Assembly: GCA_934692675.1 (NCBI GenBank)
Contig: CAKUUD010000004.1
Location: 1-64,000, forward strand
DNA: 64,000 bases
Direction: 5' to 3'
Source of the DNA: an uncultured Eubacteriales bacterium
GTDB lineage: Bacteria > Bacillota > Clostridia > Oscillospirales > Acutalibacteraceae
Positions 25,461 to 34,715 of the stretch are shown here, piece by piece; within the stretch, counting starts at the first letter, position 1; each line of letters starts with the position of its first letter. A model generated the notes under the pieces. The model made no database searches. It saw only the letters and a list, made by a program, of their open reading frames with translations, and was not told the origin of the DNA. A program made the position numbers and the translations under genes.

Positions 25461-25928
25461 ATGATAAACACACCAAAAAGCGGCGGCATAACCGAAACCG
25501 TTCGCCAAATTTCCTATCCTATAGCTCAAAATTTAGGGCTTGAATTATGGGATATAAAATTTGTAAAGGAAGGTCCAAACTGGTATTTAAGGGTATTTAT
25601 AGATAAGCCCGAAGGTATAACTTTGGAAGACTGCGAAGCAATGAGCCGCGCATTGGACGCACCTTTGGACGAGTTTGACCCTATACCAGTTTCATATTGT
25701 TTGGAGGTTTGTTCTCCCGGGATAGATCGTGAGCTCTCAAACGACTCACATTTGGAAAAATTTATAGGAAGTGATATAACTATAAAGCTGATTAGACCGG
25801 ATTCCAATAATGAAAAAATTTTAACCGGTAAACTTAAAAATTTTGACAAGGATAATATATATATAGAAAATCCGGAAGAAGTCTCTGTAAGCAGAAAAAA
25901 TATATCACACGTAAACTTAAAATATTAA
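25461..25928 (+). CDS. rimP: Ribosome maturation factor RimP
   Basis: 155-residue factor for assembly of the 30S subunit. It has the N-terminal alpha/beta domain (LELWDIKFVKEGPNWYLRVFIDKPEGITLEDCE, ending in CLEVCSPGIDREL) and the C-terminal SH3-like barrel. Both motifs are family hallmarks. GGAGGG precedes the ATG at 25461. It is the first gene of the conserved translation operon. Confidence 0.95.
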   Translation: MINTPKSGGITETVRQISYPIAQNLGLELWDIKFVKEGPNWYLRVFIDKPEGITLEDCEAMSRALDAPLDEFDPIPVSYCLEVCSPGIDRELSNDSHLEKFIGSDITIKLIRPDSNNEKILTGKLKNFDKDNIYIENPEEVSVSRKNISHVNLKY

Positions 25929-25946
25929 TAAAGGAGAATTTTAAAA

Positions 25947-26996
25947 ATGAGTGCTGAAATTTTTGAATCTTTAAGATTACTTGAAAAAGAACGAGGCATA
26001 CCCATGGATTATATGCTCGAAAAAATACACAAAGCTATTCTTACCGCCTGCAAAAACAGCTATGACGGCAATGAAGACGTAACTGTTAGTATAGATGAAG
26101 AGGCCGGACTTTTTAGAGTGGAGCTTTTTAAAACAGTAGTCGACAATGTGGAATTCCCAGGAAAAGAAATTTCTTTGGAAGACGCAAGAAAAATCAGAAA
26201 ACATATAGAAATCGGCGACCAAGTAGCTATTGTGCTTGATACAAAGGATTTTGGAAGAATAGCGGCTCAAACTGCTAGAAATATTATTCGTCAAGGGATA
26301 AAAGACGGTGAGAAAAATCAAATAACTAAAGAGTTTCAAAATAAACAAAATCAAATCGTAAGTGCATTAATCGAGAGAGTAGATGAAAAAACAGGCGCAT
26401 TCACTTTGAGAATCGGAAAAGCTGAATCAACTCTTCCGAAAAACGAACAAATCGGAAATGAAAACGTAAAAGAAGGCGACCATTTAAAAGTATATGTTTC
26501 GGACGTTAAAGTATCGGAAAAAGGTCCAAAAATAATGATTTCACGTACTCATCCGAATTTTGTAAGAAAATTATTCGAAGCTGAAATACCTGAAATTTCT
26601 GAGGGAATAATAGAGATTAAGTCAGTGTCACGTGAAGCGGGCTCAAGAAGTAAAATTGCATTATATTCACATGATCCTAACGTAGATGCAATCGGATCTT
26701 GCATAGGTAGCCACGGAAATCGTTTGAACGCTTTGATGGAAGAACTGGGCGGAGAAAAACTCGATCTTATAGAGTATGATGAAGATCCCAAGAAATTCAT
26801 CGCGGCGGCGCTAGCTCCTGCAAACGTAAAAAATGTGGAATTTGGTGAAGAAGCTCCCAACACCTGCAAAGTTACCGTACCTGACAATCAACTTTCTCTT
26901 TCTATAGGAAATCGCGGACAAAACGTAAGATTGGCAGCGAGACTCACGGGATACAAAATAGATATACATCCGGAAAGCGGTTATTATGGAGAATAA
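25947..26996 (+). CDS. nusA: Transcription termination/antitermination factor NusA
   Basis: 349 residues. The RNA polymerase-binding N-terminal domain is followed by an S1 domain (from about residue 135), then two KH domains with VDAIGSCIGSHGNRL and LSLSIGNRGQNVRLAARLTGYKI. The C-terminal acidic repeats of proteobacterial NusA are absent, as is normal in Firmicutes. AAAGGAG precedes the ATG. The end overlaps ylxR by 11 bp. Confidence 0.97.
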   Translation: MSAEIFESLRLLEKERGIPMDYMLEKIHKAILTACKNSYDGNEDVTVSIDEEAGLFRVELFKTVVDNVEFPGKEISLEDARKIRKHIEIGDQVAIVLDTKDFGRIAAQTARNIIRQGIKDGEKNQITKEFQNKQNQIVSALIERVDEKTGAFTLRIGKAESTLPKNEQIGNENVKEGDHLKVYVSDVKVSEKGPKIMISRTHPNFVRKLFEAEIPEISEGIIEIKSVSREAGSRSKIALYSHDPNVDAIGSCIGSHGNRLNALMEELGGEKLDLIEYDEDPKKFIAAALAPANVKNVEFGEEAPNTCKVTVPDNQLSLSIGNRGQNVRLAARLTGYKIDIHPESGYYGE

Positions 26997-27273
26997 TAAG
27001 CATATTCCCACAAGAAAGTGCATCGGATGCGGAAAAATAGCAGAAAAAAAATCTTTGCTAATGATAGTAAAATCACCAAAATGTCAAGAAAAAAAGACTT
27101 TTAAAGTTTTAAAAGGCACCGAGAAAAAAGAAGGACGCGGCGCATATTTATGTAATAACCCGGACTGCTTTTTGAAAGCCAAGAAAGGAAGGCGCCTGGA
27201 AAAATCTTTTTCATCAAAAATTGAATCGGAAATTTATGACTCTTTAGAAAGGCTGATTTTAAAAAATGAATAA
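26986..27273 (+). CDS. ylxR: YlxR (DUF448) RNA-binding protein
   Basis: 95-residue member of the YlxR/RnpM family, which in Bacillus binds the RNase P RNA and modulates its activity. The conserved start is IPTRKCIGCGKIAEKKSLLMIV, with the R-C-x-x-C pattern, then GRGAYLCNN and a basic end. It overlaps nusA at its start and the L7Ae-like gene at its end, which points to translational coupling. Confidence 0.93.
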   Translation: MENNKHIPTRKCIGCGKIAEKKSLLMIVKSPKCQEKKTFKVLKGTEKKEGRGAYLCNNPDCFLKAKKGRRLEKSFSSKIESEIYDSLERLILKNE

Positions 27274-27628
27274 ATCCCTGCTTTCCTTTTTAGGAATTAC
27301 AAGACGTTCAGGAAATTTGGTTTTTGGAATGGACGAAGTAAGAAAAAATATCCTCAAAGGAAACATAAAATTAATACTTACTGCCAAGGATATATCAAAA
27401 AATTCTTTTGAAAAAATAAATGAATTCAATAATAATTTGGAAAAATCCATCGACATCTTACCCACAGAGATAACAAAAGAAGAGATTGAACATGCAACAA
27501 ATAAATTTTCGGGAATAATCGGAATAAAAGATCAAAATTTTGCAGATAAAATATCTCTATTAGTAAAACCCAGAATGAAAGGAATGAGCGCAAATTATGA
27601 TAAAATACAGAGTCCACGAAGTTGCTAA
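27266..27628 (+). CDS. rplGB: L7Ae-family ribosome-associated protein (YlxQ)
   Basis: 120-residue L7Ae/L30e-fold RNA-binding protein. Family features are LGITRRSGNLVFGMDEV, a central KLILTAKDISKNSF and a late FSGIIGIKDQNFA. It lies between ylxR and infB as in other Firmicutes. It overlaps ylxR by 8 bp and infB by 32 bp. The basic extension KPRMKGMSANYDK at the C-terminus is a little longer than usual and lies in the overlap with infB. Confidence 0.88.
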   Translation: MNKSLLSFLGITRRSGNLVFGMDEVRKNILKGNIKLILTAKDISKNSFEKINEFNNNLEKSIDILPTEITKEEIEHATNKFSGIIGIKDQNFADKISLLVKPRMKGMSANYDKIQSPRSC

Positions 27629-29975
27629 GGATTTGGGCATTGCAAGCAAAGAAGTAATATCGCTTTTGAAAGAACACCTTGGCGAAGAGAAAAAACACAT
27701 GACAGCTCTTACGGAAGACGAATTGAATTTCATATTTGAATACTATACTCAGAAAAACGAAGTAGAAAATTTTGATAAATATTTTTCCGCTAAAAATAAT
27801 AAACCTGAAGCCGAAAAAGAAGACAATACCGCTAAGTCGGCCAAAAAATCGAAAGCTGTTTCGGCAAAAAAATCAGATAAAAAATCAACATCTTCCGAAA
27901 CTAATGTTAAAAATTCTAAAAACCAGAATTTACAAAAACCAAAATTCGAAAATAAAATCATTTTGACCGGAAGCTCAGAAAATTCTCAACCTGAACAAGA
28001 AATCTCGGATGGATTGGTTATAAACACCAGAAACGTTAACGTGAATATAGACAAGTATAATGAAAAATACGATAAAATAGCGTCCGAAAAAATCAAGAGC
28101 GATAACACAACTACCAAGCAGAAAATCGTTCAAAAATCTCAGCAAAGAAATAAATTTAAAAGTGCAAAAAGAGAAACCGAAGCTGAGAGACTGCGCCGCA
28201 TAGCTGAAGAAAGAAAATCAAAGCCTTTAACAGTGTCCATTCCGGATGAAATAACAGTTGGAGAGCTTGCATCAAGGCTCAAAGCCACTGCTGCAGAAGT
28301 TATCAAAAAGCTAATGATGATGGGCGTTATGGCGTCAATAAACGATACTATTGACTTTGACACAGCAAGCCTTGTTGCTATGGAATTTCACGCAAAAATA
28401 GAAAAAGAAGAAACTGTAAGCATTGAAGAATTGATAATCGATGACAGCGAAGATAAAAAAGAAGACTTAAAGCCACGCGCCCCTGTAGTTGTGGTAATGG
28501 GACACGTAGACCACGGAAAGACTTCGCTTTTGGACGCTATACGTCATGCAGATGTTACTTCGACAGAAGCCGGAGGAATCACACAACATATCGGTGCATA
28601 TACAGTCAACGCAAACGGCAGAGATATAACATTCTTGGATACACCGGGGCACGAAGCATTTACTACTATGCGCGCAAGAGGAGCCGAAGTAACTGACATA
28701 GCCATATTGGTTGTAGCCGCTGATGACGGAATTAAACCTCAAACCATTGAAGCAATAAATCACGCAAAAGCTGCGAAAGTTTCGATTATCGTTGCGATAA
28801 ACAAAATGGACAAAGAAGGCGCAAACCCCGAAAAAGTCATGCAACAACTTACAGAACACAATATTTTGCCGGAAGAATGGGGCGGCGATACTCCGTGCAT
28901 AAAAGTATCTGCGAAGAAAAATCAAGGTATTGATGAACTTTTGGAAATGGTACTTTTAATTGCGGACTTGAAAGAACTAAAAGCTAATCCGAACCGTCAC
29001 GCTAAGGGAACTGTAATTGAAGCAAAACTCGATAAAGGAAGAGGACCTGTTGCGACTATTCTTATTCAAAACGGTACACTTAAGGTCGGAGATATTATCG
29101 TGGCAGGCACTGCAGTAGGCCGTGTTCGTGCTATGACAAATGACAAAGGCCTTAGAGTAAAAACAGCCGGGCCATCAACTCCTGTAGAAATTACCGGTCT
29201 TGACGTGGTACCAACGGGCGGAGACACTGTTAACGCTGTTTCGGACGAAAAGCTCGCAAGAGAACTCGTCGATCAAAGAAGAAACGCAATCAAAGAAGCT
29301 GAGTTTAACAGCAGAACCAAGATTACTCTTGATAATTTGTTTGACCAAATGCAAGAGGGCGATGTAAAAGAACTTAAAGTTATCGTAAAAGGTGACGTTC
29401 AAGGTTCCGTAGAGGCTGTAAAACAATCTTTGGAAAAAATATCCAACCCTGAAGTAAGAGTCCATGTAATTCACAGCGGAGTAGGAGCAATAAATGAATC
29501 TGACGTCATGCTTGCAAACGCTTCAAATGCTATTATTGTAGGATTTAACATAAGGCCCGAACCCAACGCAGCAGAAAACGCCAAGCGTTGTGGGGTTGAT
29601 ATGAGACTTTACAGAATCATATATGAATGCATTGAAGAAATTAAATCCGCTATGAAAGGTATGCTTGCTCCGAAAATAAGAGAGGTAGACCTCGGGCGTG
29701 CGGAATGCAGAGAAGTTTACAAAATATCAAGCGTCGGAACAATTGCGGGGTGCTATATTCTTTCGGGCAAAGTTACAAGAAATTCCAAGATAAGAGTTGT
29801 AAGAGATGGCGTTATAATATGCGAAGATGAAATTTCATCTTTAAAACGCTTCAAGGATGACGCTAAGGAAGTTGCTCAAGGATTTGAATGCGGAATCGGT
29901 TTGGTTAATTTCAACGATATAAAAATCGGGGATATTTTCGAAGCATTTATAATGGAAGAATACCGCGAAGATTAA
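27597..29975 (+). CDS. infB: Translation initiation factor IF-2
   Basis: 792-residue GTPase that brings fMet-tRNA to the 30S subunit. An N-terminal IF2_N domain (YRVHEVAKDLGIASKEVISLL) is followed by a Lys/Ser/Asn-rich linker to about residue 200, then a second IF2_N-like module (ITVGELASRLKATAAEVIKKLMMMG). The G domain has GHVDHGKT near residue 301, DTPGHEAF near residue 350 and NKMD near residue 403. The C-terminal domains include DVQGSVEAVKQSL. It overlaps the L7Ae-like gene by 32 bp. Confidence 0.97.
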   Translation: MIKYRVHEVAKDLGIASKEVISLLKEHLGEEKKHMTALTEDELNFIFEYYTQKNEVENFDKYFSAKNNKPEAEKEDNTAKSAKKSKAVSAKKSDKKSTSSETNVKNSKNQNLQKPKFENKIILTGSSENSQPEQEISDGLVINTRNVNVNIDKYNEKYDKIASEKIKSDNTTTKQKIVQKSQQRNKFKSAKRETEAERLRRIAEERKSKPLTVSIPDEITVGELASRLKATAAEVIKKLMMMGVMASINDTIDFDTASLVAMEFHAKIEKEETVSIEELIIDDSEDKKEDLKPRAPVVVVMGHVDHGKTSLLDAIRHADVTSTEAGGITQHIGAYTVNANGRDITFLDTPGHEAFTTMRARGAEVTDIAILVVAADDGIKPQTIEAINHAKAAKVSIIVAINKMDKEGANPEKVMQQLTEHNILPEEWGGDTPCIKVSAKKNQGIDELLEMVLLIADLKELKANPNRHAKGTVIEAKLDKGRGPVATILIQNGTLKVGDIIVAGTAVGRVRAMTNDKGLRVKTAGPSTPVEITGLDVVPTGGDTVNAVSDEKLARELVDQRRNAIKEAEFNSRTKITLDNLFDQMQEGDVKELKVIVKGDVQGSVEAVKQSLEKISNPEVRVHVIHSGVGAINESDVMLANASNAIIVGFNIRPEPNAAENAKRCGVDMRLYRIIYECIEEIKSAMKGMLAPKIREVDLGRAECREVYKISSVGTIAGCYILSGKVTRNSKIRVVRDGVIICEDEISSLKRFKDDAKEVAQGFECGIGLVNFNDIKIGDIFEAFIMEEYRED

Positions 29976-29991
29976 AAAATCGGAGGTTTTT

Positions 29992-30339
29992 ATGTCTAAC
30001 CATAGGTCGGAACATAATTTTGAAAACATAAAAAGAGAAATCACAGCAATAATGAGGGAGCTAAAAGATCCACGCCTCAAAAATATGTTTTTGAGCGTAA
30101 TAAAAATTGCTCCATCGCACGACGGATCGAGCTACAGGGTATTTGTAAGTGCTCTGGAAGGCATGGAAAAATCAAAAGAGGCAGTAGAAATTCTTAATGT
30201 TGCCAAAGGGTTTATAAGGTCGGAAATCGGCAACAGATTGAGATTAAGATACATTCCTAGCATTACGTTTATCCCGACGGACTCGATTGAATACGGGATA
30301 AATATGTCCAAAAAAATTGATGAATTACTTTCAAAATAA
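29992..30339 (+). CDS. rbfA: Ribosome-binding factor A
   Basis: 115-residue KH-fold protein that binds the 30S subunit during late maturation of 16S rRNA. Family signatures are ITAIMRELKDPRLKNMFLSV at the N-terminus and FIRSEIGNRLRLRYIPSITFIPTDSIEYG at the C-terminus. The ATG has a GGAGG site 6 nt upstream. It lies 17 bp after infB. Confidence 0.96.
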   Translation: MSNHRSEHNFENIKREITAIMRELKDPRLKNMFLSVIKIAPSHDGSSYRVFVSALEGMEKSKEAVEILNVAKGFIRSEIGNRLRLRYIPSITFIPTDSIEYGINMSKKIDELLSK

Positions 30340-30352
30340 AGGAATATCGTTT

Positions 30353-31306
30353 ATGGAATCCAATAAAAAAATAGTATCATATTTAAAAAGCAATGATTTC
30401 TTTTATATAATCACTCACATGTATCCCGACGGAGATGCGCTGGGCTCGGCTTTTGGGCTTTGCCTGGCTCTTCAAAAGCTCGGCAAGCACGCCAAAGTTT
30501 TGAATGAAGATGACATACCTAAAAAATTTAGATTTTTGTATGATTATGTGAAGAAAGAGGACTTTGAATGTAAATCTGTAATTTCGGTAGACCTTGCAGA
30601 GGCGTCGCTTTTAAGACCGGAACTAAAAACGTACGAAGATAAAATTGATGTTTGCATAGATCATCACAAAGTGAATAAATTCAAGGCTCCCCTATCTTGC
30701 ATTAACCCTTCCGCAGCGGCGTGCTGCGAGATAATTTACAGAATTATAAAAGATTTGGGTGTAGATATAGACAAAGAAATTGCGGCGTGTTTATACACGG
30801 GAATTTCAACGGATACAGGATGTTTTGAATATTCGAACACATCAGCGGATTCGCATTATATAGCAGCAAAATTGATGGAATGCGGAGCGCCGGTAGCAAA
30901 GATAAATGAAAGTATTTTCACAAAAAAATCGCGTATAAAACTGGAAACAGAAAAAAATATGTACAAGAACCTCGTGTATTTTTTCAGTGGCAAATGTGCG
31001 ATAACCCACATATCTATAAATGAAATGGAAAAAATAGGAATAACAGATAACGAGCTCGATGGAATCGCATCTATTCCAATTAAAATCGAAGGCGTGGAAA
31101 TAGGAATTACTTTGAGAGAAAAAGTCGAAGGAATCTATAAGGTGTCCGTCAGGACTTCTGAAAATATTGACGCAAGTAAATTTTGTGAATATTTTCAAGG
31201 CGGCGGGCATCAGCGTGCGGCCGGATTCACGATAAGCGGAACCATTTCAGAAATTTACGAGAAGATAAATGACGTTCTAATCCATGAATTTGGGTGGAAA
31301 AAATGA
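30353..31306 (+). CDS. nrnA: DHH/DHHA1 phosphoesterase, NrnA-like
   Basis: 317-residue bifunctional oligoribonuclease and pAp phosphatase of the DHH family. It has an N-terminal THMYPDGDALGSAFGL motif with metal-binding His and Asp, CIDHHK near residue 103, and the DHHA1 domain ending with GGGHQRAAGF near residue 284. I choose the ATG at 30353 with AAAGGA 9 nt upstream. The frame is open to 30317, inside rbfA. It overlaps truB by 4 bp. Confidence 0.93.
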   Translation: MESNKKIVSYLKSNDFFYIITHMYPDGDALGSAFGLCLALQKLGKHAKVLNEDDIPKKFRFLYDYVKKEDFECKSVISVDLAEASLLRPELKTYEDKIDVCIDHHKVNKFKAPLSCINPSAAACCEIIYRIIKDLGVDIDKEIAACLYTGISTDTGCFEYSNTSADSHYIAAKLMECGAPVAKINESIFTKKSRIKLETEKNMYKNLVYFFSGKCAITHISINEMEKIGITDNELDGIASIPIKIEGVEIGITLREKVEGIYKVSVRTSENIDASKFCEYFQGGGHQRAAGFTISGTISEIYEKINDVLIHEFGWKK

Positions 31307-32211
31307 ACGGAATTATTATTGTTGACAAGCCGCAAAATTACACCTCGTTCGATGTAATTGCTGTGCTAAGAAAGAAATTAAATCAAAAAAAAATAGGCCA
31401 TATGGGCACTCTAGACCCTATGGCTACAGGAGTTTTGCCGATTGTTGTGGGAGATGCGGCTAAATTTCAAATTTACTCAACTAACCACGACAAAGAATAC
31501 ATTGCAAGAATTAAACTAGGGATTTCGACGGATTCTTTGGACTCTACCGGAAACGTGATTCTTGAAAAAAAGTGCCATGTAAACAAGAAAATGTTTCTTG
31601 AAGCTTTGAAACAATTTATGGGCGATATAAAACAGGTCCCGCCTATGTTCTCGGCGATAAAAATAAATGGCAAAAAATTATACGAGCTCGCTCGAAAAGG
31701 CATTGAAGTTAAGCGAGAAGAACGAAGTGTTAAAATATATGATTTGAAACTTTTGAACTTTGATGAAAAAAATCAAGAGGCAGAAATTAAGGTACTTTGT
31801 TCTCAGGGAACTTACATAAGAACTTTATGCCAGGATATAGGTGAAAAATTAGATTGCCCGGCCATGATGTCATATTTACGAAGAACTTTATCGGGCGGAT
31901 TTAGAATAGAAAACAGCATATCGTTAGAAAAATTAAAAGATTTATCAAAAGAAAAAATATGTGAAGATTATTTATTGCCAACCGACAAATTATTGGAGGG
32001 GTACGACAAAATAGCAATTTCAAAAGCACAAGCCGAAAGATTCAAAAATGGCGGAGCGTTATCGCTTTCAAGATTAAATTTGGAAAGTGAATTTCAAAAC
32101 GAAGAAATATATAGGTTGTACTGCGAAAATAATTTTATAGGGGTCGGAAAAGCAAACACTCTAAAAGAGGAATTAAAAGTTTTAAAGTGCATTCATTCTG
32201 AAAATAAATAA
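31303..32211 (+). CDS. truB: tRNA pseudouridine-55 synthase
   Basis: 302-residue enzyme that makes pseudouridine 55 in the T-arm of tRNAs. The catalytic Asp lies in HMGTLDPMATGVLPI near residue 38. Other conserved parts are QVPPMFSAIKINGKKLYELARKG and CSQGTYIRTLCQDIG. I choose the ATG at 31303, whose first base overlaps the nrnA stop. A GTG at 31294 is an alternative, nested in a GGGTGG site. Confidence 0.96.
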   Translation: MNGIIIVDKPQNYTSFDVIAVLRKKLNQKKIGHMGTLDPMATGVLPIVVGDAAKFQIYSTNHDKEYIARIKLGISTDSLDSTGNVILEKKCHVNKKMFLEALKQFMGDIKQVPPMFSAIKINGKKLYELARKGIEVKREERSVKIYDLKLLNFDEKNQEAEIKVLCSQGTYIRTLCQDIGEKLDCPAMMSYLRRTLSGGFRIENSISLEKLKDLSKEKICEDYLLPTDKLLEGYDKIAISKAQAERFKNGGALSLSRLNLESEFQNEEIYRLYCENNFIGVGKANTLKEELKVLKCIHSENK

Positions 32212-32247
32212 AAAACAAATATAAATGGTTTAAAAATCAAAAACTCG

Positions 32248-32799
32248 GTGATGAAAATGAAAATTTACAATACATTAGAAAAGCAAGTATCTCCAACAGC
32301 GGTTGCGCTTGGGTATTTTGACGGAGTTCATATAGGGCACCAAAAAGTACTTAAAAAAACTGCCAAATTCAAAAAAGAAGGGCTTATCCCCACCGTTTTT
32401 ACATTTTCTTCAAATCCAAAATCAGAAATAATGAAAATTCCAGAGAAGAAAATTTTTTCAATGGATGAAAAACAAAACGCTATGCAAAATTTAGGAATTG
32501 AAATTATGTATGTTGCGGATTTTTCAAAGATAAAAAATATGTCCGCTGAACAATTTGTGCGCGAGGTATTATTTAAAACTTTGAATGCGAAGGTGGTAAT
32601 ATGCGGATTCAATTATCATTTTGGAGCAGGAGGAATTGCAGACGCCACAGATTTAAAAAGAATCTGTTTAGACTACGGAATAACCACAAAAATAGTTAAT
32701 CCGGTGCTATTCAATAAATCTCCTGTAAGCTCAACTAGAATACGCAAGGCCTTGCTGGAAGGAAATACTTTTGAATTGCAGAATATGCTAAGAAAATAA
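32248..32799 (+). CDS. ribF: FAD synthetase, single-domain RibF lacking riboflavin kinase
   Basis: 183 residues, against about 310 for normal RibF. The FMN adenylyltransferase half is complete: GYFDGVHIGHQ near residue 22, FTFSSNPKSE, and the SSTRIRKALLEGN motif near residue 165. The riboflavin kinase domain that should follow is missing: the frame stops at LRK, and a terminator begins 2 bp later, with no leftover kinase sequence. The cell may rely on another kinase or on imported FMN. An ATG two or three codons downstream is also possible as start. Confidence 0.9.
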   Translation: MMKMKIYNTLEKQVSPTAVALGYFDGVHIGHQKVLKKTAKFKKEGLIPTVFTFSSNPKSEIMKIPEKKIFSMDEKQNAMQNLGIEIMYVADFSKIKNMSAEQFVREVLFKTLNAKVVICGFNYHFGAGGIADATDLKRICLDYGITTKIVNPVLFNKSPVSSTRIRKALLEGNTFELQNMLRK

Positions 32800-32801
32800 A
32801 A

Positions 32802-32843
32802 AAACTATCCTTTTTTGTTATGAAAGAGGATAGTTTCTTATTT
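32802..32843. terminator. Bidirectional terminator between ribF and the glycosylase gene
   Basis: AAACTATCCT (32802-32811) pairs perfectly with AGGATAGTTT (32827-32836). On the minus strand it is followed by a long T run. On the plus strand it is followed by CTTATTTATTC. It serves both convergent genes. Confidence 0.82.
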
Positions 32844-33687
32844 ATTCAAAAATTTCGGGATTCGAACGAGAGTAATGATAAAGATATTGCTGGGCTATTC
32901 CGGCGTAATCTCCAAAAATTTCCGAAGTTTGACCCGGAAAAAAATAATCCATTACCCTTTTCATCCAGACATCCATGGGAAAAGATTCCAGGCGATGCAT
33001 TCCGTAAAGCAAAACGCAATCGGCGACTTTGTTGCCTACGCCCTTTATTTTTTTCAATTCTTCGCGAGCGTTTTCAATAGGCATAGTACTGATTTTTTGA
33101 AGATTTATCTCTCCTGAAGCGATTTTTTGCGCTGCGTCTAAAATATACCTAGCTCTAAAGCCGCTTTTTATGGGTTGCAAATCACTTTCGGTTAGAAGAG
33201 ACAATTTCTCAGCGCTCGGAAAAGAATAATTACTTTCTATTTTGTTTCCAAAGCGTTCGCATAAGGACAAAATAATTTTTTTAATACGAGGGATGTTATT
33301 ATTTTGCGAAATTATAAACGAACACAAAGCCTCCCATGGATCTTGCCTCAAAATGCGTATCCCCGGGCAAAATTCATATGCTTTTTTAAGAACAGGATTA
33401 AAATTAGAAAAGTTTTCACCAATTTTTTTATAATCGGTGGAAAAATCGAAATAATCTTTCCATATTGAATTGAAATTTTCTAGGGTGGTTCCGACGAAGA
33501 TAATATCTTCCCCATCAGAAAATGCCTCGAGCTCTCTGCCAAAAGCAACACCGCTGTAGGAATTCCCATTTTTGTTCCAACGAAAACATTGACCACAGTC
33601 AAAAGTCTGACTTAGGTCAAAGTTTGAAACATATTCAATAAAAACTTTTTCGTCCGAATTTTTATCCTTGACAAAAATCTTAGGCAT
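32842..33687 (-). CDS. 8-oxoguanine DNA glycosylase, OGG1-like (HhH-GPD)
   Basis: 281-residue base-excision repair glycosylase/lyase. The N-terminal domain carries DCGQCFRW. The helix-hairpin-helix is LKKIKGVGNKVADCVLLYG, with the catalytic Lys in GVGNKVADC near residue 220, and the conserved Asp is in SFPMDVWMKRVM near residue 237. Both key residues are present. The start overlaps the end of rpmB by 8 bp, so the two are translationally coupled. A DNA-3-methyladenine glycosylase role is the less likely alternative. Confidence 0.9.
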   Translation of the reverse strand: MPKIFVKDKNSDEKVFIEYVSNFDLSQTFDCGQCFRWNKNGNSYSGVAFGRELEAFSDGEDIIFVGTTLENFNSIWKDYFDFSTDYKKIGENFSNFNPVLKKAYEFCPGIRILRQDPWEALCSFIISQNNNIPRIKKIILSLCERFGNKIESNYSFPSAEKLSLLTESDLQPIKSGFRARYILDAAQKIASGEINLQKISTMPIENAREELKKIKGVGNKVADCVLLYGMHRLESFPMDVWMKRVMDYFFPGQTSEIFGDYAGIAQQYLYHYSRSNPEIFE

Positions 33688-33868
33688 TTTCAGAAACTCT
33701 GCCTGAACGCATACATCTGGTGCAAGCGTATAAACGCATTGGAGTTCCGTTTACAACTGCTCTAACTTTTCTTACATTGGGTTTCCACATTTTGTTTGCA
33801 CGTCTGTGAGAGTGCGAAACTTTTATACCAAAAGCTACTGCTTTTCCACAAAGTTGACATTTTGCCAT
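33680..33868 (-). CDS. rpmB: 50S ribosomal protein L28
   Basis: 62-residue L28. It has an N-terminal CQLC and a later CTRC, the two CxxC pairs of the zinc-binding (C+) form, and KVSHSHRRANKMWKPNVRKVRA as the family core. AAGGAG lies before the ATG. A promoter with TTGCAA and TATTAT lies about 95 bp upstream. Confidence 0.96.
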   Translation of the reverse strand: MAKCQLCGKAVAFGIKVSHSHRRANKMWKPNVRKVRAVVNGTPMRLYACTRCMRSGRVSENA

Positions 33869-33959
33869 AATAAATTTCTCCTTACAATTATTATATTAAT
33901 ATTCAAGACTCAAAAAAACTTATTTTTGCACTTAAGTTCTTTTTACACTGCTTAGTTTT

Positions 33960-33988
33960 ATAATACCAAATAATTTATCTAATTGCAA
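33960..33988 (-). promoter_or_regulatory. rpmB promoter
   Basis: On the minus strand TTGCAA (33983-33988) and TATTAT (33960-33965) are 17 bp apart. The roughly 90-nt leader contains a weak stem (AACTTA/TAAGTT) followed by a T run, which might act as an attenuator. Confidence 0.5.
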
Positions 33989-34007
33989 GGACTGTTATAA
34001 TTTTATT

Positions 34008-34712
34008 TTATAAATCTTCCAAAAAACTATTTTTAACGTTCTGTAAAACATTAATCAGGTAGCAATCTACGTTATATTTTTCGCAAATGCTGGAGCCTAA
34101 AAACTTGAGGATATCATCAATAAAATTTTTTATTTCGGAAAATATTTCTACAATTTTAAATTTAAAATCGTATTCTTTTTTGCTTTCCAGGATTTTGATT
34201 TCTTCTTTACTCAGAACGGTACCAAGTTCATCTTTGCCTTGAGCAGCAGGAACGCACATGGGCGGGAACATAACGCACCACCAGTTTTTGCCTTTGCCCT
34301 CGCCTATTACTATTCTAAGCGCATCGTAAACGCCTGCAGGCATTGAAATATCGTCGTAAGTGCGGGTGTTAAAGTACATACGGGTTAAGTATATTTCGAC
34401 GGGATAATCATAACCATTTGATTTAATTTCGTCAGTAGCGGATTTTTTAATATTTTCAATATTTTCTTCGGTTAATTTTTCAACGCATGTCAAATTTTCG
34501 ACATCTTTAAATTTACTTCCAAAATCATTTAAAATTCTATCGCGAACCTTTAATTTTAAATCCTGGTCAAATTTGCAATCGGAATTTGCAATTATATGTA
34601 GTCTGAAAATTTTATCGCTTATACATTCACATCTGTTAAAAAAGCCGGTAAATGAAACAAGCACAGAAATAATAAATCCCGAGATAAGCGCCTTGGCTCT
34701 GGTACTAAGCAT
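34008..34712 (-). CDS. spoIIR: Stage II sporulation protein R
   Basis: 234-residue signalling protein. In Bacillus it is secreted from the forespore under sigma-F control and triggers SpoIIGA to process pro-sigma-E in the mother cell. It has an N-terminal hydrophobic signal (ALISGFIISVLVSFTGFF), then the hallmark FRLHIIANSDCKFDQDLKLKVRD and NWWCVMFPPMCVP. AAGGAG lies 8 nt before the ATG, but it sits in the 3' arm of the hairpin that ends the CIS operon. Confidence 0.94.
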   Translation of the reverse strand: MLSTRAKALISGFIISVLVSFTGFFNRCECISDKIFRLHIIANSDCKFDQDLKLKVRDRILNDFGSKFKDVENLTCVEKLTEENIENIKKSATDEIKSNGYDYPVEIYLTRMYFNTRTYDDISMPAGVYDALRIVIGEGKGKNWWCVMFPPMCVPAAQGKDELGTVLSKEEIKILESKKEYDFKFKIVEIFSEIKNFIDDILKFLGSSICEKYNVDCYLINVLQNVKNSFLEDL

Positions 34713-34715
34713 AAT

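Noticed and set aside
28467..28925. Minus-strand 152-codon frame inside infB
   Set aside because: It lies opposite the conserved IF-2 GTPase domain and is Cys/Tyr/Phe-rich artefact sequence.
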